DNA from: Rossellomorea aquimaris | GTDB lineage: Bacteria > Bacillota > Bacilli > Bacillales > Bacillaceae_B | Length of the DNA: 64,000 nucleotides | Assembly (NCBI RefSeq): GCF_003315075.1 | Contig: NZ_QNRJ01000018.1 | Location: forward strand, 1-64,000 | Direction: 5' to 3' | Shown here: one piece after another, positions 57,449-64,000 of the stretch | Numbering within the stretch: position 1 is the stretch's first letter | Layout: each line of letters begins with the position of its first letter | The notes under the pieces: model-generated | Database searches by the model: none | What the model saw: the letters and a program-made list of their open reading frames with translations, nothing else | What the model was told of the DNA's origin: nothing | Position numbers and translations under genes: made by a program

Positions 57449-58200
57449 CGAAACGGATTGTTCCTTGTCTGGACGTGAAGGATGGCCGGGTGGTAAAAGG
57501 CATTCAATTTGTGGAGCTGAGAGATGCGGGAGATCCCGTTGAACTTGCTAAAGTGTACGACGAACAAGGTGCCGATGAACTCGTCTTCCTGGATATTTCA
57601 GCGTCACATGAAGGACGGAAAACGATGGTGGAAGTCGTTCAGCATGTAGCGGCGGAATTGGCGATCCCTTTTACAGTAGGGGGAGGGATTAACTCAGTCG
57701 AAGATATGAAAGCCATCCTTCGCGCAGGAGCAGATAAAGTTTCTCTTAACACGGCAGCCGTCCTGCGTCCTGAGCTTATCCGTGAAGGAGCGGATTACTT
57801 CGGATCTCAATGTATCGTAGTGGCCATCGATGCCAAATACGATGAAGAGAGCAAAGGCTGGAAAGTTTATACCCATGGAGGCAGAAAGCTGAAAGACCTG
57901 GATGCCGTTGAATGGGCGAAGGAAGTAGAATCCCTCGGTGCGGGAGAAATTTTGTTAACGAGCATGGATAGCGATGGAGAGAAGCAGGGATTCAACCTGG
58001 CCCTGACGAAGGCGGTCAGCGAAGCGGTTTCGATTCCCGTGATTGCGTCAGGCGGTGCAGGGAATGCCGGGCACTTCAAAGAAGTTTTCACCGAAGGCAA
58101 AGCCGATGCGGCCCTTGCTGCCTCCATCTTCCACTATAAAGAAACGAGCGTTGAAGAAGTAAAGAGCTACTTAAGAGAGCAGGAGGTGCACGTACGATGA
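57442..58200 (+). CDS. hisF: Imidazole glycerol phosphate synthase, cyclase subunit
   Basis: Barrel cyclase of 252 residues, homologous to His[17 protein letters not shown] carries the first catalytic Asp, [14 protein letters not shown] the second; phosphate loops are TVGGGINS and ASGGAGN. With HisH it produces imidazole glycerol phosphate and AICAR. It overlaps hisI by 4 bases. Confidence 0.96.
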   Translation: MLTKRIVPCLDVKDGRVVKGIQFVELRDAGDPVELAKVYDEQGADELVFLDISASHEGRKTMVEVVQHVAAELAIPFTVGGGINSVEDMKAILRAGADKVSLNTAAVLRPELIREGADYFGSQCIVVAIDAKYDEESKGWKVYTHGGRKLKDLDAVEWAKEVESLGAGEILLTSMDSDGEKQGFNLALTKAVSEAVSIPVIASGGAGNAGHFKEVFTEGKADAALAASIFHYKETSVEEVKSYLREQEVHVR

Positions 58201-58826
58201 CAAATGACGATTGGATCGCATCCGTGAAGTATGATGATAAAGGATTGGTACCTGCCATCATCCAGGATGCTACGACAAAAGAGGTTTTGACACTGGCGTA
58301 TATGAATGAAACGTCTCTCAAGAAAACAGTTGAGACGGGAGAAACGTGGTTTTACTCCCGTTCACGTCAGGAGCTGTGGCATAAAGGAGAAACGAGCGGG
58401 AACACCCAAACGGTCAAGAGCATCACGTGGGATTGCGATAAAGATGCCATCCTTGTCCTTGTCGATAAGGAAGGACCTGCGTGTCATAAAGGGGAAGAAA
58501 GCTGCTTCCATGAAGGAGTGTATGGTGAGGAGAATTCATCAACAGAAAATATCCTCCTCACTCTGGAAAAACTCATTGAAAATCGTGAAATCGAGCGGCC
58601 GGAAGGGGCATACACGACCTACCTCTTTGAAGAAGGCGTAGATAAAATCCTTAAAAAAGTAGGCGAAGAAGCGTCAGAAGTGATCATCGCGGCGAAAAAC
58701 AGGGACAGTGAAGAACTGAAATGGGAAGTCGCAGATCTGTTCTACCACGTACTCGTCCTTTTAAGGGAACAAAAACTTCCACTCCAAGATGTGCTGGAAG
58801 TCCTTGTGGAACGTCATAATAAATAA
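58197..58826 (+). CDS. hisI: Bifunctional phosphoribosyl-AMP cyclohydrolase / phosphoribosyl-ATP pyrophosphatase
   Basis: Fused HisIE protein of 209 residues. The N-terminal cyclohydrolase (1-105) has the zinc/magnesium block [13 protein letters not shown] and the two cysteine sites in [12 protein letters not shown]. The C-terminal pyrophosphatase (about 115-205) has [16 protein letters not shown] and [11 protein letters not shown]. It catalyses steps two and three. Last gene of the operon; a palindromic repeat at 58833 directly follows and may act as terminator. Confidence 0.95.
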   Translation: MTNDDWIASVKYDDKGLVPAIIQDATTKEVLTLAYMNETSLKKTVETGETWFYSRSRQELWHKGETSGNTQTVKSITWDCDKDAILVLVDKEGPACHKGEESCFHEGVYGEENSSTENILLTLEKLIENREIERPEGAYTTYLFEEGVDKILKKVGEEASEVIIAAKNRDSEELKWEVADLFYHVLVLLREQKLPLQDVLEVLVERHNK

Positions 58827-58832
58827 CCTACT

Positions 58833-58874
58833 GAGGGACGGACCTTCGCGCGCACGCGCAAAGGTCCGTCCCTC
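58833..58874. repeat. GGGACGGACC palindrome after hisI
   Basis: GAGGGACGGACCTT and AAGGTCCGTCCCTC flank an inner GCGCGCACGCGC tract, giving a very stable hairpin, 6 bases after the hisI stop. No T run follows. Confidence 0.85.
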
Positions 58875-58951
58875 AAAATATGGTAGTTTAGTACAGGGGT
58901 ATTATATGATATACTACTGTAGTTATACTATGAACGTTTCGGAGGACTTTG

Positions 58952-60463
58952 ATGAGAAAAGGGTCAAAATTAGGTAGTGAGCAAGCGAAAGTGTTGTCTT
59001 TTGTCCCGACTGGCGAGTATTACTACAACAAAGGGATGAAGGCTTATCAACGTCGAGAGCTTAAGAAATCGTTAAAATATTTAAATAGAGCATTTCAATT
59101 AGAACCAGTAGAACCGATGATTGCCTGTCAATTATCGATTGTGTATACAGAGCTTGGTGAATACAAGCGTTCCAATGATTTATTGCATCAAATCCTGGAT
59201 GATCTGGATCCCCGTATGGCTGAGTGTCATTATTTTCTGGCCAATAATTATGCCCATTTAGGTTTGTTTAAAGAGGCGTACGAACAGGTTTCAGCTTATC
59301 TTGACAAAGAAGAATATGGTGAATTCGTTGAGGATGCTGAAGACTTATTAGAGCTTCTGGAGCTCGATTCCGATCTGATTGTGGACGATTTATACGAGCA
59401 TGATGAGCTTATCGTCCAACAGGAGAAAGCAAGAGACCTTCTTGAATCAGGACATTTTCAAAAAGCCGTGGATACCTTACAGAAGGTCATTGAGGGTTAT
59501 CCTGAATTCTGGTCAGCTTATAATAATCTGGCACTTGCCTACTTCTATTTAGGAGAAGTCGATCAAGCAGCTGCTACGTTGGAAGAGGTGCTGGAGAAGA
59601 ATCCTGGAAATCTTCATGCCCTGTGCAATACGGCTGTTTTTTATTTCTATCAAAAGCGACATGACGAGCTGGACAAATTGATTCAGGGTCTTGAGAAGGT
59701 CCGTCCCTTGCTTCATGAACATCGTTACAAGCTGGGGGCTACGTTTGCGCTCATTGGTCATTCGAAGCGGGGGTATGATTGGTTGAAGTCCCTTCAGAAG
59801 ATTGGCTACGAGGGCGATGGGAGCTTCTATTATTGGTTGTCTTGTTCTGCTTATGAAACGGGGCATGAGGATACAGCCCGTAATGCGTGGAAAAGGGTGT
59901 TGGAAATCAACCCTGAAAAAGAAGGGCTCGAGCCTTGGAATGTTAAAAAGCAGGAAGAGGGCTTCGAAAATCACGTCACATCGATTTTAAAGAAGCTGCA
60001 AAGTGAATATACGGAAGAGAAATTATTCGGCCTGTTTCTTACATCTATTTCGGATAATCAGAGAGCCATCCTCACTCACGCTGACTTTTGTGATGTGGAG
60101 GACCTGTCGATTGTCGAAAAGGTGTATTTGGCACAAGTGTTGAACAGCAACGGAAACAGCTCGATTAAAGTGAACCAGGAGATACAGAATATGCATCAAG
60201 TGGCTCTCCACCTTTATGGGGATCACCAGCCGATCACGAGCGTGAAGTCGGGATTATTCCTTACTTGGTTTACAATCGCCTACAGAGGCATCAAGGAACG
60301 GGAAACCTTCAAGAATGCCAAAGCTTTTGCAGCGGCGACCGAATTCGTCTGGAACCGACTGCGAAATGAAAAGATCACGAAGAAGCAGCTATGTGATCGA
60401 TTCAATTTATCTGCGAGTACCTTGACAAAATACATCTCAGTGGTTGAAAGTTACCTTCCGTGA
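58952..60463 (+). CDS. TPR-repeat protein (YvcD position)
   Basis: Protein of 503 residues with tetratricopeptide repeats, for example EYYYNKGMKAYQRRELKKSLKYLNRAF (about 22-48) and SAYNNLALAYFYLGEVDQAAATLEEVLEKNPG (about 190-221). A C-terminal helix-turn-helix-like segment, KKQLCDRFNLSASTLTKYISVVESYL, ends the protein and suggests a DNA-binding or regulatory role. Starts at ATG 58952 after CGGAGGA. Position between hisI and trxB matches B. subtilis yvcD. Partner unknown. Confidence 0.83.
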   Translation: MRKGSKLGSEQAKVLSFVPTGEYYYNKGMKAYQRRELKKSLKYLNRAFQLEPVEPMIACQLSIVYTELGEYKRSNDLLHQILDDLDPRMAECHYFLANNYAHLGLFKEAYEQVSAYLDKEEYGEFVEDAEDLLELLELDSDLIVDDLYEHDELIVQQEKARDLLESGHFQKAVDTLQKVIEGYPEFWSAYNNLALAYFYLGEVDQAAATLEEVLEKNPGNLHALCNTAVFYFYQKRHDELDKLIQGLEKVRPLLHEHRYKLGATFALIGHSKRGYDWLKSLQKIGYEGDGSFYYWLSCSAYETGHEDTARNAWKRVLEINPEKEGLEPWNVKKQEEGFENHVTSILKKLQSEYTEEKLFGLFLTSISDNQRAILTHADFCDVEDLSIVEKVYLAQVLNSNGNSSIKVNQEIQNMHQVALHLYGDHQPITSVKSGLFLTWFTIAYRGIKERETFKNAKAFAAATEFVWNRLRNEKITKKQLCDRFNLSASTLTKYISVVESYLP

Positions 60464-60515
60464 GCATATTTTTGGACGATGCGATCCTATTTTTTATAGG
60501 ATAAGTGTAGGAAGT

Positions 60516-60569
60516 AAATACTATGGGTGGAAGGCTCAAGCACCATTACGTTCACGATCCATAGTATTT
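60516..60569. promoter_or_regulatory. Perfect inverted repeat upstream of trxB
   Basis: AAATACTATGG (60516-60526) and CCATAGTATTT (60559-60569) are exact complements, 32 bases apart, ending 45 bases before trxB. A separate ATCCTAT/ATAGGAT hairpin at 60484-60502 may terminate the TPR transcript. The inverted repeat could be an operator or an RNA hairpin. Confidence 0.45.
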
Positions 60570-60575
60570 AAATAA

Positions 60576-61562
<987 letters not shown>

Positions 61563-61567
61563 TCAAG

Positions 61568-61608
61568 AAAGCCTTACGCAAGGGTAACCCTTACGTAAGG
61601 CTTTTTTG
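61568..61608 (+). terminator. Terminator after trxB
   Basis: AAAGCCTTACG..AGGGT and ACCCT..CGTAAGGCTTT form a near-perfect stem with a T run; it also lies behind the convergent small gene. Confidence 0.92.
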
Positions 61609-61614
61609 ATGAAT

Positions 61615-61767
61615 TCACTTTTTTCTATGCTTTTTGAACACATACACCAATTCAGACAGCGTCAGCTTCTTCAACCCCTCATCACATGGCTTGTAAACAC
61701 CAGCTTCTACTAACCGACGAATAAATTGCTGCCTCTCTCGTTCAACGGCTTCACGTAAAAATGGCAT
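61615..61767 (-). CDS. Small FbpB-like basic protein
   Basis: A 50-residue basic protein on the minus strand. It begins MPFLREAVERERQQF, continues IRRLVEAGVYKPCDEG, and ends in a KLTLSELVYVF motif followed by KKHRKK. The pattern of an N-terminal amphipathic helix, a G-(I/V)-Y-K turn and a closing (L)TLSEL(E/V) helix is that of the Fur-regulated basic protein FbpB family (PF13040), small proteins that in B. subtilis assist the iron-sparing sRNA FsrA. ATG preceded by GGAGTG. I did not see a clear Fur box upstream, so the iron link is by family only. Confidence 0.7.
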   Translation of the reverse strand: MPFLREAVERERQQFIRRLVEAGVYKPCDEGLKKLTLSELVYVFKKHRKK

Positions 61768-61833
61768 CCGTGTTCACTCCTTTTAGATTGTTACCCATAG
61801 TGTAGGGGGATTTTGAACATAAATCTGCTACTT

Positions 61834-61915
61834 TGTAAAGTTTTCTTCCAATTTAGAATTCTTTGTAAGGTTTTCTGACATAATAGGTCAAATCCGTAAG
61901 AGAGACATGTATAAT
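61834..61915 (+). promoter_or_regulatory. TnrA boxes and promoter of tnrA
   Basis: TGTAAGGTTTTCTGACA at 61864-61880 fits the TnrA/GlnR consensus TGTNA-N7-TNACA exactly. A degenerate copy (TGTAAAGTTTTCTTCCA) is at 61834-61850. The -10 box TATAAT at 61910-61915 puts the exact site near -50, the position from which TnrA activates, so tnrA should activate itself under nitrogen limitation. Confidence 0.85.
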
Positions 61916-61949
61916 CAAGATATTCCCTGCTTAGGAGGATGAGGAGAAC

Positions 61950-62264
61950 GTGGATAATGAGCCTTCCTATAAGGATAAAAAAGTGATATCAATCGGTGTC
62001 GTCAGTGAATTGACCGGTTTGACCGAGAGAAAGATCCGCTATTATGAAGAGAAGAATCTGATCTTTCCATATCGTTCCAATCGGGGCTATCGCAAATACT
62101 CCTTTTCCGACGTGGAACGATTAATGGACATCGCCGACCAGCGAGAAGAAGGGGTCACCACGAAAGAAATCAAACATGAACTATCCAGAAAAGAGAGAAA
62201 AGAAGCAAAGCAAAAAATGATACGTGGTCAGCTCAATGCCCGGTTTGGTGTTCAGAAGAAGTAA
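61950..62264 (+). CDS. tnrA: Nitrogen-responsive MerR-family regulator TnrA
   Basis: DNA-binding protein of 104 residues. The N-terminus [33 protein letters not shown] is nearly that of B. subtilis TnrA, including a winged HTH that binds TGTNAN7TNACA. The C-terminal tail [13 protein letters not shown] corresponds to the TnrA region that contacts feedback-inhibited glutamine synthetase, the switch that turns TnrA off when nitrogen is plentiful. GTG start after AGGAGGATGAGGAGAAC. GlnR is the close alternative, but the tail and an upstream self-activation site favour TnrA. Confidence 0.9.
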   Translation: MDNEPSYKDKKVISIGVVSELTGLTERKIRYYEEKNLIFPYRSNRGYRKYSFSDVERLMDIADQREEGVTTKEIKHELSRKERKEAKQKMIRGQLNARFGVQKK

Positions 62265-62280
62265 GGGGGACGGACCTCTT
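62263..62280. repeat. Half-copy of the GGGACGGACC repeat after tnrA
   Basis: AAGGGGGACGGACCTCTT overlaps the tnrA stop codon and matches one arm of the his-operon palindromes; the second arm is absent. Confidence 0.6.
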
Positions 62281-62396
62281 AAACCGATTCCATTGATTCA
62301 TAACTTCCATAAATAAACAGGATTACAACCCTCCCAAAAGGGAATAACCAATATTATGAAAGTCATCTTAGTTTATTTCGGAAGGTCGGATCATGA

Positions 62397-63113
62397 ATGA
62401 AAATATGGAAAATCGTTTCTTTAGTCGCACTGTTTGCTCTTATCCCCATTGTGTATTTTAGTTTTTTTGCCGATGAGACCAAGTCATCATCCAAGAAACG
62501 GGTAATCGCATTGGGAGATTCCCTCACCTATGGGTATGGGGATAAAAAAGAAGCAGGATATATCGGGCGTTTAGAAGAGAAAATAAATAATAAACACTCA
62601 AAGATGTCATATAATTTTCAAAACCTTGGAGTACCGGGGCAGCAATCGGATCAGCTGCTTGGGCAGATCGTCAAGCCCGAGGTAGCGGAGGATTTAAGTG
62701 AGGCAGATGTATTTATCATCAACATTGGAACCAATGATTTAATAAAGAACAATGGTGGAGACCTGTTCCCTTTGCATCATGAAGAGATCGTGGAGGCGAA
62801 AAAGGACTATCTCGACAACCTGGATAAGATCTTGAATATCGTCGGAACAGCGAGCAAAGAAGTGGATATCATCGTGTTAGGTTTATACAATCCTTACCCG
62901 GATAAAGATAGCGATAAAATCGAGGCGTACGTGGATGATTGGAATAAATCCATGATGAAAGAAGCCGAAAAACATGAGAACGTAAAGTACGTTTCAACCA
63001 ATCCTTTGTTTAAAGGGAAATCCAAGGAAAACTATTTCCATGATTCCCTTCATCCTAATGGTAAGGGGTACGAATTAATCGCGGATCAAATTATGAAGAA
63101 TTATGACTTTTAA
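62397..63113 (+). CDS. GDSL/SGNH-type hydrolase with N-terminal membrane anchor
   Basis: Protein of 238 residues with an N-terminal hydrophobic segment (about 5-24) and an SGNH hydrolase fold outside the membrane. Block I is ALGDSLTYGYG (Ser nucleophile), block III INIGTNDL (Asn), and block V DSLHPNGKGYELIA (Asp/His). Such enzymes act as lipases or acyl-esterases on lipid or cell wall esters; the substrate here is unknown. Located between tnrA and yvcI; no operon sign. Confidence 0.86.
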   Translation: MKIWKIVSLVALFALIPIVYFSFFADETKSSSKKRVIALGDSLTYGYGDKKEAGYIGRLEEKINNKHSKMSYNFQNLGVPGQQSDQLLGQIVKPEVAEDLSEADVFIINIGTNDLIKNNGGDLFPLHHEEIVEAKKDYLDNLDKILNIVGTASKEVDIIVLGLYNPYPDKDSDKIEAYVDDWNKSMMKEAEKHENVKYVSTNPLFKGKSKENYFHDSLHPNGKGYELIADQIMKNYDF

Positions 63114-63283
63114 CCCAAAAATGACAGGTTCTTACAGCGTTCGTGGTCATTCGCAAATCCCGCAACGATACATTAACAATTCCGTAATACCGTTTTAAAT
63201 CTGTTGTAACACTAGTGAAACAATTTTCGGGTAATATAGAAAATAAGAAATTGACCCCCTTTTAAGTAATAAATCCCGTAGAC

Positions 63284-63314
63284 GACACAGGACTCGCCTG
63301 TGTCTATTTTTTTT
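63284..63314 (+). terminator. Terminator in the GDSL–yvcI gap
   Basis: GACACAGG and CCTGTGTC with loop ACTCG and a long T run. It is 170 bases after the GDSL stop, so an unseen small transcript or a long 3' end is possible. Confidence 0.85.
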
Positions 63315-63430
63315 GCTTTTTTCCCCTGTTATAGTGACTCATGTATATCTGTACCTATCCCCTTCATGTAGAAATATGTCCCAATATCTTTCGATTTGAA
63401 TCGACAACCTTCAAACAACAAGCCAAGACA

Positions 63431-63459
63431 TTGTAGCTTGTCTACAATCATAGTATAAT
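63431..63459 (+). promoter_or_regulatory. Promoter of yvcI
   Basis: TTGTAG, 17 bases, TATAAT. The spacer region contains TTGTAG/CTACAA as an inverted repeat that could be an operator. Confidence 0.6.
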
Positions 63460-63535
63460 ATAAGGAATGAGAATGACTGAAAGTGGGACTAATGTATACA
63501 TTGGCTCCCTGATCATCAAGATTGAGGTGAAGGTA

Positions 63536-63994
63536 GTGCAACGTGTCACAAATTGTTTATATCTGGATGGAGACAAGGTACTCCTTCTCCAAAAGCCAAG
63601 AAGGAATTGGTGGGTCGCTCCAGGCGGGAAAATGGAGTCCGGCGAATCAATCCGGGATGCTGTCATTCGTGAGTATCGTGAGGAAACGGGCATCTATTTG
63701 AAGAATCCTGATTTGAAAGGTGTCTTTACGTTCATTATTAAAGAAGGCGATCAGATTAAATCAGAGTGGATGATGTTTTCTTTCTTTGCAACCGAAGCGG
63801 ATGGGGTCAACCTTCAAGAATCGGAAGAGGGTAAGATTAAATGGCATCCGATTGAGGATATTAAGGACCTTCCGATGGCTGAAGGGGATTATCATATTCT
63901 GGACTACCTCTTACACGGAAAGAATACGATTTATGGAACGTTTACCTATACTCCTGATTTTAAGTTATTGTCTTATCGATTAGATCCAAGTTGA
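63536..63994 (+). CDS. yvcI: Nudix hydrolase YvcI
   Basis: Nudix protein of 152 residues. The Nudix box is GGKMESGESIRDAVIREYREETGI (G-x5-E-x7-REUXEEXGU), preceded by KPRRNWWVAPG. The GTG at 63536 (after GGTGAAGG) gives VQRVTNCLYL, as in B. subtilis YvcI; the frame from 63467 is longer but lacks a binding site and crosses the promoter leader. The C-terminus DFKLLSYRLDPS is also conserved. In Bacillus the next gene is rapZ (yvcJ), beyond this window. Confidence 0.93.
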   Translation: MQRVTNCLYLDGDKVLLLQKPRRNWWVAPGGKMESGESIRDAVIREYREETGIYLKNPDLKGVFTFIIKEGDQIKSEWMMFSFFATEADGVNLQESEEGKIKWHPIEDIKDLPMAEGDYHILDYLLHGKNTIYGTFTYTPDFKLLSYRLDPS

Positions 63995-64000
63995 TCAACG

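Overview
The window reads as chromosome from a low-GC Gram-positive endospore-former of the Bacillaceae. The gene order cccB–ftsE–ftsX–(murein hydrolase)–ctpB–minJ ... csbA–uvrB–uvrA–yvlABCD-like–hprK–lgt–yvoD–ppaX–yvoF–hisZGDBHAFI–yvcD–trxB–yvcI matches the backbone known from Bacillus subtilis. Ribosome binding sites are strong AGGAGG types, TTG/GTG starts are frequent, and several Bacillus-type RNA switches and operators are present. No rRNA, tRNA, CRISPR array or prophage was found. The species cannot be fixed from the sequence alone.

Region by region. 1-13 kb: cytochrome c551, the FtsEX divisome ABC pair with an M23-type hydrolase, a c-di-GMP (GEMM-I) riboswitch before a small unknown gene, a thiol-redox/methyltransferase group, and a methionine block with a SAM riboswitch, metY and metX. 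The metY leader contains an unusual 25-bp-period repeat. ctpB and minJ follow.

14.365-31.509 kb: a complete-looking Tn7-like transposon of about 17.1 kb, placed at the very 3' end of minJ. Its boundaries can be read directly. There is a 5-bp target duplication TTTCA on both sides. The TGT...ACA termini match over about 27 bp. Three TnsB-type repeats lie at the left end and four at the right. It encodes TnsA, TnsB, TnsC and two TniQ/TnsD-like proteins, one at each side of the cargo. The left tniQ has a probable frameshift near its 3' end. Cargo includes two SulP anion transporters with UspA partners, a methyltransferase, an MFS transporter with an XRE regulator, an excisionase-type HTH protein, and a Shedu-family (SduA) anti-phage nuclease. 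The transposase and defence genes are visibly AT-richer than the SulP/MFS cargo. The insertion replaced the minJ stop codon with one supplied by the transposon end and left minJ's apparent terminator 17 kb away.

31.5-39 kb: host genes resume with a DUF1206 membrane protein, a c-di-AMP (ydaO/yuaA) riboswitch ahead of ktrAB potassium uptake, serC-serA, an alpha/beta hydrolase, an HD phosphohydrolase and csbA. 39.4-45 kb: a dense cluster of DnaA boxes and a perfect LexA box precede uvrB-uvrA. 45-52 kb: a sigma-W promoter drives a yvlABCD-like envelope operon, then hprK-lgt-yvoD-ppaX-yvoF. 52-59 kb: the full histidine operon, mostly with overlapping genes; its two open internal junctions and its end carry copies of a GGGACGGACC palindromic repeat. 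59-64 kb: a TPR protein, trxB, a small FbpB-like gene, tnrA with its own TnrA box, a GDSL hydrolase and the Nudix gene yvcI.
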